Positions 7,910-17,131 of a stretch of 32,321 nt of DNA are shown in pieces. Source of the DNA: Bacteroidota bacterium (GTDB taxonomy: Bacteria; Bacteroidota; Bacteroidia; Chitinophagales; Chitinophagaceae); assembly GCA_026391125.1 (NCBI GenBank), contig JAPLEO010000152.1, forward strand, positions 1 to 32,321. The letters are read 5' to 3'. Both the position numbers and the translations under genes were made by a program. A model generated the notes under the pieces. That model ran no database searches. It was not told the DNA's origin and saw nothing but the letters and a program-made list of their open reading frames with translations. Positions within the stretch are counted from its first letter, which is position 1. Each line of letters opens with the position of its first letter.

Positions 7910-8926
7910 TTAATGAGCATGCGCTGACTTATAGTGTTCGAGCAATTCGTCGCCGCCAAAATCGTGTTTGAGGTCACGAATCACAGAATGTACATGATTG
8001 GCATTATTCTGAGTGTTATCATATTCTATTAAAATGGTGGGCCCTTGAACGCGGTAATATGTTCCCTTTCCCATCATCGAATTCCGATCACCTGCCCATG
8101 CAAACCAAAGATTCTCTAAACCACTTGCTTGTATGTCTTTCAACATATCTTCTGCAAATAATTGGGTATAGCGATGCACGTATACACTAATCAACTGTAA
8201 CATCAATTGTTGCTGTTCTTTTGTAAGTTCTGTATAACGAATTCCCTCCGGACTCTTTAACATCAAAACCCGTTTGTCAAAACTGAGAATGTCTTTATAG
8301 GCAATCGAATCTATGATTGTTTTTGTTAATTGTGTTTCATTTAAAGAACGCAATAATTTAAAACCACTTTCGGTTTCGTCTTTCAATACTTGCTTCCCCT
8401 TCTGTGAACCACTTAGCACTATTCCCGGATTAGATCCCATAAATCCTGGTGTTCCTGATATGAGTGTTTGTTTAGAAAAAGAAAAATTAAAAGAAATATG
8501 ATGACCCTCAAAACGCCATCCCCAAATTGTTTTTGCAGAAGGAATTCCGAATATAGTGATATGATAATTTGCTGGATCTCTAAAATGATCTTCATCCTTT
8601 CGCATTTCAAGTACTTTCAAGACTTGATCCAATTGCATGATCTCTTTTGTTTTCATAAATGCTTCATCTCCCAAACATGTTTTTAATAGATCAAAAGCTG
8701 CCACTCTCTGAAGTTCATTCATTTCATTAAAAGTGATTCCCTTCCTTTCAATGGGCACAAAATGATAATTATATCTTTCATCACTATCAAATGGAAATAC
8801 TGTTTCCATCTTTTGCTGGTTACTCAAAAGGGTAATAAAATGATTGGCTGCAGCAACAGACTTCTGAGCATCTATATTTTTTGAGAACAGCATAAAACAG
8901 GCAACTAAAAAAACGAAATGCTTCAT
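7910..8926 (-). CDS. Secreted DUF3500 family protein
   Basis: A 338-residue protein with a signal peptide (residues 1-20, cut before QKSVAA). Its body matches DUF3500: the WGWRFEGHHISFNF block and the TPGFMGSNPG block are characteristic, together with the C-terminal WAGDRN...YYRVQGPTILIEYDN region. The C-terminus is His-rich (HVHSV, KHD, HYKSAHAH). Many relatives contain multiple conserved His, which would fit metal binding, but no activity is established for the family. It is divergent from the BNR-repeat gene, with 73 bases between starts, so regulation of the two may be linked. Confidence 0.85.
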   Translation of the reverse strand: MKHFVFLVACFMLFSKNIDAQKSVAAANHFITLLSNQQKMETVFPFDSDERYNYHFVPIERKGITFNEMNELQRVAAFDLLKTCLGDEAFMKTKEIMQLDQVLKVLEMRKDEDHFRDPANYHITIFGIPSAKTIWGWRFEGHHISFNFSFSKQTLISGTPGFMGSNPGIVLSGSQKGKQVLKDETESGFKLLRSLNETQLTKTIIDSIAYKDILSFDKRVLMLKSPEGIRYTELTKEQQQLMLQLISVYVHRYTQLFAEDMLKDIQASGLENLWFAWAGDRNSMMGKGTYYRVQGPTILIEYDNTQNNANHVHSVIRDLKHDFGGDELLEHYKSAHAH

Positions 8927-8999
8927 AGATTAATTTGAATATATAAGATAAGAGAAAACTAGTTACATTTAAAATAAAGAAACACACTCAAATTTAACC

Positions 9000-11612
9000 A
9001 TGCCAAAATTCATATTAACGCTAACTATTTGTTTCTCTTTCATCATGAATGCGATTGCTCAGCAAACGCCTTCCCCTTTAATCAGTTCTTATCAAACTTA
9101 TAAAAGGATGAAGGATAAGACCAAATTCAATTCGAATTGGATCCCACTCGGACCTACCGTTAATAGTGCCAGGGCAGATGTTGTTCAAGTAGATACAGCT
9201 AATCCCGGAACCATGTATGTGGGGTACGGGTCTGGCGGACTTTGGAAGACCATTGATAATGGCCTCAATTGGAATTCTATTTTTGAGGGTCAAGCAAGTT
9301 ATAGTATTGGTGATTTTGCAATTGCGCCTTCTAATTCAAATATTCTCTACATCGGTACTGGAGAACATCTTAAAAAACCTAGAAATTTTACGCTTCCGGG
9401 TACTGGCATGTATCGTTCTAGCGATGCTGGAAAAACTTGGCAACATATTGGATTAGATGATTCATGGTCGATCGCAGAGATAGCAGTTCATCCTAAAGAC
9501 CCGAACATTGTTTTAGTTTCTGTGATTGGGCACTTATGGACCAAGAATAAAAATAGAGGCTTATTTCGAACTAGTGATGGAGGAAAAACATGGACACAGG
9601 TTTTATATAAAAACGATATGACTGGTGGGAATGATATCATTATTTCTCCTTCCAATCCTCAAATAATGTATACCACACTATGGGAAGTTTATCCTGGCAT
9701 TAGTGGTGAAAATAGTGGTGTATATAAAAGTAGTGATGAAGGTAAAACTTGGGTGCAATGTAAAACCGGGTTGCCAAGCGGACCAAACCTGGGAAGAATT
9801 AGTGTTTCTGTTTCTTTTACTAATCCAGACAAGGCCTATGTATTAGTTGATAATCTTAATAATCCAAAAGATCAAGCTGCAGAACTTTATAAAACAATTG
9901 ATGGTGGTCTTACTTGGACGAAAACACATGCCGGTCCATTTAAAATATTTTCATTGTACGGTTGGTATTTTACCAATGTGTATGTAAATCCAAAAGACGA
10001 TGAAGAAGTATTTTGTTTAGGCATCAGATTGGCACATAGTATGGATGGAGGAAAAACATTTTCATTCATTGGAGGCAAGGTGAATCATATGACACCAAGC
10101 GTTGCACAAGGTTTGCACTTAGACCAATCTGAATTATGGATCAATCCTAATAACCCTAAACATCTGGCTTTGGGCAATGATGGAGGATTATATGTTAGCC
10201 TAGATAAAGGCTTATCCTGGATGCACTATAATAATATTCCAACTGGTGAATTTTATGATATTACTATTGATTCTTCTAGCTATACTATTTATGGAGGTAC
10301 ACAAGATGATGCAACAGTATATGGCCCTGCAAAAGAATTGAATACCAATTTCAATGATCCTTGGAAATATCTTTGGATTGATCCATGGGATGGGGGCGAT
10401 GGTTGCGTATCACAGGTTGATCCGATTGATAAAAATATTGTTTATTATAGTCAACAGTATGGAGAAGCAGTAAGAGTAGATAGAACAAAAGATAAAAAAT
10501 TCTCTATAAAACCAGAATTACCCAAATCGATTCATGATACGCTGAGTTTTAATTATATCACACCATATTTTATATCGCCTTTCCAAAATACAACACTCTA
10601 TCATGGCGGCAATTATATTTTTAAAACGATCGATCGTGGTGACACTTGGAAAGTGATTAGCCCAAATATTACTAATTCATCCATTAAAGATAAAAAGTCA
10701 AATGCTGCTGGAGCATTGGTTGAATCTCCCGTTAAAAAAGGCTTGCTATATGTTGGTACAGACAAAGGAGCATTTTGGGTTTCGAAAAACGATGGCCTTA
10801 ATTGGGAAGAATTTTCTTCTGGCTTAGCTAATAATTACATCCGAAGTATTTGTGCTTCAAAATTTAATACTTCAAGGGTTTATGTAAGTATGACAGGCAT
10901 TAACTATGACGATTTGCATAGCTATATATATGTTTCAGAAAACTATGGAGCAAATTGGAAAAGTATTTCTAATGGACTTCCCGATGAACCTTTCAATGTG
11001 ATTAAGGAAGATCCGACAAACGAAAATATTTTATATGCTGGTGGTTTACGTGGCGTATTTATTTCTATCAATAGAGGTATGAGCTGGTCTCTGTTTGGAG
11101 GCAATTTGCCACAAACAGCTATTGCAGATTTGGAAATTAATTTACCAACCATGGATTTAGTAGTTGCTACACATGGTAGAGGAATATTTAAAATGAACCT
11201 AAAGCCAATTCAGACAGTTGTGAGTACACAAGTCCTTAATGCTAAGAATCGATTTTTTGAAATAGATACTTTAAGGAGACCTTGGTTTAATTCCAATGGT
11301 GGTGAACCTTTAGGTCAAAGTTTTGAAAAAATTACATTTCCATTTTGGATTGATCAAGCACAACGAATTACACTTTCTATACTCAATCAATCAAATAAGG
11401 AAATTTGGAAGGACACCATCAATGGCTTGTCTGGTTTTAATGATTATCGTTGGAATTTGATCCTACATAAAAAAGAAAGTGATGAGCCTTACTATATACA
11501 TAATAATGATTACATAAATGCTGGGAAGTACACTTTAATCGCAACCGCAGGAACAGAACATTTTGAACAACAGATTATTGTTGTAAATGGGAAGTCACCA
11601 CGTTTAAATTAG
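9000..11612 (+). CDS. Large secreted BNR/Asp-box beta-propeller protein
   Basis: An 870-residue exported protein with a signal peptide (1-20, cleaved near IAQQ). About eleven Asp-box repeats of the S/T-x-D-x-G-x-T/S-W type are visible, from TIDNGLNW (84-91) and SSDAGKTW (140-147) through TSDGGKTW, SSDEGKTW, TIDGGLTW and SMDGGKTF to SINRGMSW. This is the pattern of sortilin/VPS10-like or xyloglucanase-like tandem seven-bladed propellers, roughly residues 45-735. A C-terminal domain (about 750-870) has the look of a FlgD-like Ig fold. Relatives are annotated as glycosyl hydrolases, but no catalytic residues can be assigned here. It could be a glycosidase or a binding protein. No clear type IX sorting domain is seen, although the last strands resemble one weakly. 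Confidence 0.85.
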   Translation: MPKFILTLTICFSFIMNAIAQQTPSPLISSYQTYKRMKDKTKFNSNWIPLGPTVNSARADVVQVDTANPGTMYVGYGSGGLWKTIDNGLNWNSIFEGQASYSIGDFAIAPSNSNILYIGTGEHLKKPRNFTLPGTGMYRSSDAGKTWQHIGLDDSWSIAEIAVHPKDPNIVLVSVIGHLWTKNKNRGLFRTSDGGKTWTQVLYKNDMTGGNDIIISPSNPQIMYTTLWEVYPGISGENSGVYKSSDEGKTWVQCKTGLPSGPNLGRISVSVSFTNPDKAYVLVDNLNNPKDQAAELYKTIDGGLTWTKTHAGPFKIFSLYGWYFTNVYVNPKDDEEVFCLGIRLAHSMDGGKTFSFIGGKVNHMTPSVAQGLHLDQSELWINPNNPKHLALGNDGGLYVSLDKGLSWMHYNNIPTGEFYDITIDSSSYTIYGGTQDDATVYGPAKELNTNFNDPWKYLWIDPWDGGDGCVSQVDPIDKNIVYYSQQYGEAVRVDRTKDKKFSIKPELPKSIHDTLSFNYITPYFISPFQNTTLYHGGNYIFKTIDRGDTWKVISPNITNSSIKDKKSNAAGALVESPVKKGLLYVGTDKGAFWVSKNDGLNWEEFSSGLANNYIRSICASKFNTSRVYVSMTGINYDDLHSYIYVSENYGANWKSISNGLPDEPFNVIKEDPTNENILYAGGLRGVFISINRGMSWSLFGGNLPQTAIADLEINLPTMDLVVATHGRGIFKMNLKPIQTVVSTQVLNAKNRFFEIDTLRRPWFNSNGGEPLGQSFEKITFPFWIDQAQRITLSILNQSNKEIWKDTINGLSGFNDYRWNLILHKKESDEPYYIHNNDYINAGKYTLIATAGTEHFEQQIIVVNGKSPRLN

Positions 11613-11642
11613 ATGTCGTACAAAACCAAGTTGGGTAGAGGC

Positions 11643-11987
11643 CTATTCAATTTTTATTAACTCAAAATAAGTCACTAGGAACCGATCACCAACAATCGAG
11701 CCTTGTACTTTTGCTTTCTTGATGGCATTACAAAATCCTTCCTTGTCATGTGCATCACCATGGTCATCAATATTGGTGCCATCCACAAAATAGTTTTTTC
11801 CTTTAAACTTAATGGCTAGGTTACAACCCTTTCCTTCCATTTTATACATGCAGTTTCCACAGGTTGCTTCTACCTCGTAACTTGGTTTAGTCTTATCAAA
11901 TTCAAGTTTCTTTTTTGCTCCATTTTGCGCAAAAGAAGTTGTCAAAAAAAACATCGTCAAAATAAATGCTACTAAATGCTTCATCAT
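11643..11987 (-). CDS. DUF6370 family secreted protein
   Basis: A 114-residue protein with a signal peptide (cleaved after SFA). The mature part carries CGNC (Cys43, Cys46), Cys55 in KGCNLAI, the YFVDGTNIDDHGDAHD block and Cys86 in EGFCNAI, which together match DUF6370. The conserved Cys and His residues suggest a small metal-binding or redox protein of the periplasm. It is the last gene of the minus-strand set with the multicopper oxidase, only 11 bases downstream of it, which points to copper handling. The biochemical role is not known; the copper link is inferred from context. Confidence 0.8.
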   Translation of the reverse strand: MMKHLVAFILTMFFLTTSFAQNGAKKKLEFDKTKPSYEVEATCGNCMYKMEGKGCNLAIKFKGKNYFVDGTNIDDHGDAHDKEGFCNAIKKAKVQGSIVGDRFLVTYFELIKIE

Positions 11988-11998
11988 AAAAATTTAAA

Positions 11999-14227
11999 TT
12001 AATAATTGAAATATATACCAACTCCCAATCCCATATCACTATCATAATGGGATCTGATGGCCATGTTTTTATTTACAATATACATCGCACCAACCATATA
12101 TTCTTTATCGGTATTAACCATAAAATCAGCCCTGATCCTCTTTGAAATGGGAATTCCTTCACGCATGAGTTGCATTCTCAAATTACCATCTTGATACAGT
12201 TCTGTTTGGAAAGTTACGAGCATCGGTAAAACATACGCCACCCCAATGCTTATTTGTCTTCTTTCATCTTTTGTATTTACTTGACCAAACATATTCTTTT
12301 CTTCTTCGCCCATATCCATTTTCCGATAGCGCCAATCAAAACCAATAAAGGGCATTAACCATTGCATCTTACCTAGATACCTTCCAATATGTGTTTCTGT
12401 TTCATACCCATGCATATCATTGTATCCCAATCTCCATTCAGTACTAATACTCCATCTTGTGTTCTGGAACATGAACCTACCATCATTGCCATTCGTGGCA
12501 AAATCGTTTTCGGCCATCGCATGAAATTTGCGATCTTCTCCATATAGTTTTCTTTGTGCCAATTTTGGATTTGGTATTAGTGGATTTGGAGCTTGATTTT
12601 GGTAGGTAAAAACCCTACCCATTCCACTCATCATATGGTATAATATATGGCAATGAAAAAACCAATCACCTTCCATGTTAGCATGAAACTCTAGGGTATC
12701 AGTTTCCATTGGCATAATGTCAATAATATTTTTCAGTGGCGCATTTTCTCCCTGACCATTCAAGACTCTAAAATCATGCCCGTGTAAATGCATAGGATGC
12801 CTCATCATTGATCCATTGTAAATGATCATCCTAACATTTTCTCCCTTCTTAATTAATATTCTATCAGCTTCTGAAACTACTTTATTATCCATGCTCCATA
12901 CATAGCGATTCATATTGCCCGTTAGCTCAAATTTCAATTCTTTGACAGGCGCACTCTTTGGTAATGAGGTTTTATAGGGCGATTTTAGCATCGCATAATT
13001 TAGTGTGGTGATGTCTGATAGCTCATTACTATTATATTGATTTCCTTCCTTGCTAATCTTCTTAGATTTAGAGGAACCAGTGATTTCAGGATACATTACC
13101 ACATTCATATCCATTTGATTTAAACTCATGGCCATCCCCATATCATCCAAGTCCCCATTCATTTTCATCATATTGTTCATCATCTTCATCCCTTCAAAAT
13201 ATTTCAATCTCGCTAAGGGAGCCATAGGTTGCTTTACCCCTTCACCTAAAAATAATAATGCATGATTGATCCGATCTTCTGAAGTAGCCTGTAACGCGAA
13301 CGACTTATTTTTTTCAGGAACCGTTACCACGATATCATAGGTTTCTGAAACTGCAATGATTAATCTGTCAACTTCAATTGGCTCCACATCGTTTCCATCA
13401 TTTGCAACAACCTGAAATTTACCTCCACCATAATTTAGCCAAAAATATGTAGAGGCACCGCCGTTTGAAATTCTCAATCTTACCTTGTCACCAGCTTTAA
13501 ACTGAGCTAATTGACTTTCAGGTTCGCCATTCATTAAAAATTTGTCATAATACACATCACTAACATCCATTGCCAGCATTCTCTTAAAATCATTTTTCAC
13601 CTTCGTTCCAAAATGATTTTCTTTGATTGCTTCTGCATAGCTCTGAGTTGATCCTTTCTTAATGGCAAACCAATCTGTGGCATTATGTAACATCCTATGT
13701 ACATTATTAGGATTGTAATCTGTCCATTCACTAAGAATTAAAGGTATTGTTGGAAGATCATCAATGCCCTTTCTAAAAGTTACATCATCGCTTCTTTTAT
13801 TTAAGATCATTGAACCATACATGCCAATTTGTTCTTGCAAACCAGAATGACTATGATACCAGTGTGTTCCATTTTGAACTATCGGGAAACGATATACATG
13901 AGTTGTATTTGGCTCAATTGGCATTTGAGTTAAATAAGGCACACCATCTTCTTTATTCGGTAAGAACAAACCATGCCAATGTAAGGAAGTTGATTCCTTC
14001 AATTCATTGTGTACATAAATTTCAGCAGTATCTCCTTGTGTAAAGGTTAAAGTGGGCATTGGGATCTGCCCATTTACAGCTATTGCTCTTTTTTCTTTTC
14101 CAGTATAATTAACGATCGTATCTCTTATATACAAATCATAGCGAACCACTTTTTGTGCACTCAAATCAAATAAAAGCGAATTTAAAGCAATGGTAATTAT
14201 GAAGAATCGTACGATATTAAATGTCAT
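11999..14227 (-). CDS. Multicopper oxidase with C-terminal beta-barrel-like domain
   Basis: A 742-residue exported multicopper oxidase of the CopA type. A signal peptide covers about 1-24. Copper ligands are all visible: HWHG (83-86), HWYHSHSG (122-129), HPMHLHGH (477-484) and HCHILYHMMSGM (525-536), giving the type 1, 2 and 3 sites with an axial Met. A Met-rich segment at 345-375 resembles the copper-binding loop of CopA/CueO. After the oxidase, residues about 580-742 form alternating amphipathic strands ending in the aromatic YFNY. This resembles the outer-membrane barrel of CopB and makes the protein a CopA-CopB-like fusion. It probably oxidises Cu(I) to protect the envelope. It lies between the DUF3347 gene (18 bases) and the DUF6370 gene. 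Confidence 0.93.
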   Translation of the reverse strand: MTFNIVRFFIITIALNSLLFDLSAQKVVRYDLYIRDTIVNYTGKEKRAIAVNGQIPMPTLTFTQGDTAEIYVHNELKESTSLHWHGLFLPNKEDGVPYLTQMPIEPNTTHVYRFPIVQNGTHWYHSHSGLQEQIGMYGSMILNKRSDDVTFRKGIDDLPTIPLILSEWTDYNPNNVHRMLHNATDWFAIKKGSTQSYAEAIKENHFGTKVKNDFKRMLAMDVSDVYYDKFLMNGEPESQLAQFKAGDKVRLRISNGGASTYFWLNYGGGKFQVVANDGNDVEPIEVDRLIIAVSETYDIVVTVPEKNKSFALQATSEDRINHALLFLGEGVKQPMAPLARLKYFEGMKMMNNMMKMNGDLDDMGMAMSLNQMDMNVVMYPEITGSSKSKKISKEGNQYNSNELSDITTLNYAMLKSPYKTSLPKSAPVKELKFELTGNMNRYVWSMDNKVVSEADRILIKKGENVRMIIYNGSMMRHPMHLHGHDFRVLNGQGENAPLKNIIDIMPMETDTLEFHANMEGDWFFHCHILYHMMSGMGRVFTYQNQAPNPLIPNPKLAQRKLYGEDRKFHAMAENDFATNGNDGRFMFQNTRWSISTEWRLGYNDMHGYETETHIGRYLGKMQWLMPFIGFDWRYRKMDMGEEEKNMFGQVNTKDERRQISIGVAYVLPMLVTFQTELYQDGNLRMQLMREGIPISKRIRADFMVNTDKEYMVGAMYIVNKNMAIRSHYDSDMGLGVGIYFNY

Positions 14228-14245
14228 CTATTGGTCCTTGATTTA

Positions 14246-14746
14246 TTATTGTATGGTTTCTACCACTTTGCCACAGGTAAGCATCTGATTGCCATAATAG
14301 GGATTTTTAACTTTGTTTTCAAAGCTTAACCAATTAGCCCCTTTTCCTTTATTTGCCATTGGGCAATACTGGTAATATACAGGCATACTCATTTTTGAGA
14401 CTTTGATAACTTGATACATGTTTTTTGAAAGAGACATAAAATGGTCTCTTTGATGAGAGATCTCTTTTGTTTCGGAAATATGTTCTGCATCTTCTTTTAA
14501 ATCTTTCAACGATTTCGCCCATGCCTCATTTGCTTCATTGCTTAATTCATTTGATTTTACAGCTTCAATGGCTGTTAAAAGGTCTTTTGCCTGCAAAGAA
14601 GCATTTGCAGCATCCGTTTTTACAAGGGCATCTTTTAGTGCAACATATGAATTAAGAACGGGTTGTAAAGTTGCATTTGATTGTGCTGTAACATTTAAAA
14701 CTGCAAATACAAATAGGACGGCTATCAATAATTTAAGAGATTTCAT
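14246..14746 (-). CDS. DUF3347 family secreted protein, copper-associated
   Basis: A 166-residue exported protein (signal peptide about 1-22). The body is helical (about 25-115) and ends with the motifs YYQYCPMANKGKGANWLS and NPYYGNQMLTCGK, the hallmark of DUF3347, a domain often found with CusB-type copper efflux proteins. Cys128, Met130, Met155 and Cys158 are good soft-metal ligands. The start is taken at the ATG at 14746, not the upstream ATG at 14779. The former gives a clean signal peptide and lies about 30 bases after a promoter-like sequence, which the upstream start would overlap. It is the first gene of the copper operon. Confidence 0.85.
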   Translation of the reverse strand: MKSLKLLIAVLFVFAVLNVTAQSNATLQPVLNSYVALKDALVKTDAANASLQAKDLLTAIEAVKSNELSNEANEAWAKSLKDLKEDAEHISETKEISHQRDHFMSLSKNMYQVIKVSKMSMPVYYQYCPMANKGKGANWLSFENKVKNPYYGNQMLTCGKVVETIQ

Positions 14747-14776
14747 AAAATGAGAATTTAATAAATAAAAAGTGTT

Positions 14777-14809
14777 CAAAATTAGTACATCTATTTAATC
14801 AGGTACAAA
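14777..14809 (-). promoter_or_regulatory. Bacteroidetes-type promoter of the copper operon
   Basis: On the minus strand TTTG (complement of 14806-14809) is followed after 21 bases by TAATTTTG (complement of 14777-14784), matching TTTG-N19ish-TAnnTTTG. It predicts transcription starting near 14770, about 25 bases before the DUF3347 ATG at 14746. Confidence 0.55.
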
Positions 14810-14859
14810 ATAACTCATTTTAATAAAAAAACTTAATTTCTGCAACACTCAATTACCCC

Positions 14860-15849
14860 TTAATTAAATTCTAACACCATTGCTCCTAAACTTAAACCAG
14901 CGGCAGTACCAAGGATCAATAATTTTTTATTAGTTAAATCAGCATTATTATTTAATAACATCTCTAATCCAAGTGGGATTGATACAGAAATGCAATTGCC
15001 ATAAATCGCCAATGTTTCGATCACATTGTCTCTTTTTAAATTAAAATTCTTCAAAAAGTATTCATTTCCAAACTTACTAGTCTGATGCGTAATGATGCAA
15101 TTGAAATCTTTAAGCTTGCATTTAGTTTGTTGCTCAATTTTTTCAACAAATGGGTCCAAATGTTCTAAGGTTAATCGGATTAATTTTTTTCCATCCATTT
15201 TGAAGCAATACCCGATATCATTCGGATCTGAATGAATCCCTTGGTTTACCACTCCTCCAATAGGGATATGTGCCAATAAAGCTCCTGATGGATAGTTTTC
15301 GAAATCAACATAAGAACAAGTATAGCCCTTTGTAGTAGAAGCTTCTATTATCAGGGCAACCGAAGCATCACCAAATAATCCAAAAACCTTTTCATCATGA
15401 GGTTTCAAGGTTTTCGATGAAAATTCAACACTTACTATTGCTATTCTTTTATATCTTCCCGCTTGAATATAAAGATGCGCAACATCTAAGGCATTTAAAA
15501 AGCTAAGGCATGTTGTGTCAATATCCATGCAAGCAAAATTTACGCTATCATCAGTAATCTTTGATTTAATAATCACAGAATTATGTGGAACAGGGTAGTC
15601 ATAAGAAGCACCTGCAAAAATTAATAAGTCAATATCCGCAGGTTGTAAATTCGCTTTGTCTAATGCTTTTTTTAAAACAATGGATCCGATTTCTGAAACA
15701 GTAGTATTATCAGGAAAACGGTGTCGAAATTTTACACCTGTATTTTTTTCAATTCTACCCTTAGTTCCTTTGGCAATCATATCTAATGTTTCTGAAGAAA
15801 TTCTATTTTGTGACAGATGCTTTTCGATCGACAGAATATTAATTTTCAT
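14860..15849 (-). CDS. Ketoacyl synthase III (FabH/OleA-like)
   Basis: A 329-residue thiolase-fold condensing enzyme of the KAS III family, which joins acyl-CoA or acyl-ACP to an extender or a second acyl chain. The catalytic triad is present: Cys114 (DIDTTC), His255 (ITHQTS) and Asn285 (YGNCISVS). The GLFGDASVALIIE block and the C-terminal TAAGLSLGAMVLE block are also typical. It does not look like housekeeping FabH: there is no plsX/rpmF/acpP context, and the last gene of a four-gene overlapping set is an unusual place. OleA of olefin synthesis, and other dedicated condensing enzymes, sit in comparable company. Its start lies inside the end of the adenylate-forming gene (11-base overlap). 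Confidence 0.88.
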   Translation of the reverse strand: MKINILSIEKHLSQNRISSETLDMIAKGTKGRIEKNTGVKFRHRFPDNTTVSEIGSIVLKKALDKANLQPADIDLLIFAGASYDYPVPHNSVIIKSKITDDSVNFACMDIDTTCLSFLNALDVAHLYIQAGRYKRIAIVSVEFSSKTLKPHDEKVFGLFGDASVALIIEASTTKGYTCSYVDFENYPSGALLAHIPIGGVVNQGIHSDPNDIGYCFKMDGKKLIRLTLEHLDPFVEKIEQQTKCKLKDFNCIITHQTSKFGNEYFLKNFNLKRDNVIETLAIYGNCISVSIPLGLEMLLNNNADLTNKKLLILGTAAGLSLGAMVLEFN

Positions 15850-17131
15850 AGCTTAGACGTTTAATTTTACGTGTTTTGTTTCCCTTGATAGATGCTATAT
15901 TATTATCAAAATGGTAATCAATTTCAGTTATTCCAAAGTCTTTAAACAAATCGTTTAGTGCGTTTTTAAACAATGTGGTATTATTTTCAAAATCTGCCTC
16001 ATTGCAAGCAATGTTGATGTGTAATTCTTTAGAGCCTGTTTGCTCAATAGTGTATAGTTGAAAACTATCAGTGTGCAATGCTATCTTTCTTGCTATTAAA
16101 TCGGGGTAAACTTTTATACCATCAAAAATTAGAATGTCATCATCGCGACCGATTATTTTTTCGATGGCTAATAATTTTGAACCGCAAGGGCATGCTTCAT
16201 TTTTTATTTCTAATACATCGTTCAATTTATATTTAACTACTGGCTGACTGCTTCTAGAAAAATCCGTAATGATTGGATAGAACTTATTTTCGTCGATCCA
16301 TTCTTTATCAACGCGAATAAAATCTTCATTCAAATGCATGGTGCCATGTTTACAACTAGCTCCTAAGAACCCCTCCGTGCATTGGTATGCTTCTGTTATT
16401 TTAGTATTGAAAATTGAGCTGATAATGTCTTTATCGCTTTTGTGTAAAACCTCGGCAAATGAAATAATTTGAATCGGGGAAATATGTATAGTCCTATTTT
16501 TCTGTGCCAATGCTATATCCATCAAAATGGAAGGCTGCGAAGCTAGTATGTTTGGTTGATAGTGATTTAAGGATTCAAGTAATTCTTGAATTGGTTTAAA
16601 AATGTCAAAGTATTTAAACTCAAATAAGGAAGATTCTACTGAGGAATATAAATTACTATTTGCTCTTAGAAAAAAAGCAATTTTTTGCTTTCTAAATAAC
16701 CTTGGTTTGATAACCCTACTGATAACCAATGCAACCCAATTCGCCTTTTCGTTTTCAGAGACTAAAAATAATCCTCTCTTGCCACTTGTACCTGTAGATA
16801 AACCTACTGTTACTCCATTTAAGTCGTTTTTAAAATTGCGCAACTTTTCTGAATCAATTGCCACTTTCATGGCTTCATTCAAATCTATACCCAATGTATT
16901 TATCTGATTAAACTCGGCCATAAATTCTGTTTTTGAAATTTGTGGTACCGTAGTCCAATTGAATTTATTACCAATGAAATAGGGTTGATAAAATTTCGAT
17001 TTGATCAGTGTTTTAAAGGCAAACCGATTCATTTTTTTAACTTGAAATGCCTCTATTGCTTCCCTTGATCGTAGTTTCGGAGCAAATTGTATTTGTAACC
17101 AATAGTAAATTATCTTGAGTTTAAATCTCAT
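15839..17131 (-). CDS. Adenylate-forming enzyme, F390-synthetase/CapK-like
   Basis: A 430-residue member of the PaaK/CapK/F390-synthetase-related branch of the AMP-forming ligases, which activate a carboxylic acid as acyl-AMP and usually pass it to a thiol. Visible motifs: the phosphate loop GLSTGTSGKRG (about 109-119), the acid-binding region around SQPSILMD, YQCTEGFLG in place of the A5 motif, a CPCG pair, and the IIGRDDD hinge motif. The C-terminal lid domain is present but short. The acid and the acceptor are unknown. It overlaps both neighbours by 11 bases, so it is almost certainly translated together with the condensing enzyme and the MBL hydrolase. Confidence 0.85.
   Translation of the reverse strand: MRFKLKIIYYWLQIQFAPKLRSREAIEAFQVKKMNRFAFKTLIKSKFYQPYFIGNKFNWTTVPQISKTEFMAEFNQINTLGIDLNEAMKVAIDSEKLRNFKNDLNGVTVGLSTGTSGKRGLFLVSENEKANWVALVISRVIKPRLFRKQKIAFFLRANSNLYSSVESSLFEFKYFDIFKPIQELLESLNHYQPNILASQPSILMDIALAQKNRTIHISPIQIISFAEVLHKSDKDIISSIFNTKITEAYQCTEGFLGASCKHGTMHLNEDFIRVDKEWIDENKFYPIITDFSRSSQPVVKYKLNDVLEIKNEACPCGSKLLAIEKIIGRDDDILIFDGIKVYPDLIARKIALHTDSFQLYTIEQTGSKELHINIACNEADFENNTTLFKNALNDLFKDFGITEIDYHFDNNIASIKGNKTRKIKRLSYEN

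Noticed and set aside
14747..14779. Earlier start of the DUF3347 protein
   Set aside because: The extra residues precede a complete signal peptide and overlap the promoter-like sequence at 14777-14809.
16602..16907. Plus-strand open frame within the adenylate-forming gene
   Set aside because: It is antisense to conserved motifs of the ligase and shows no family features.
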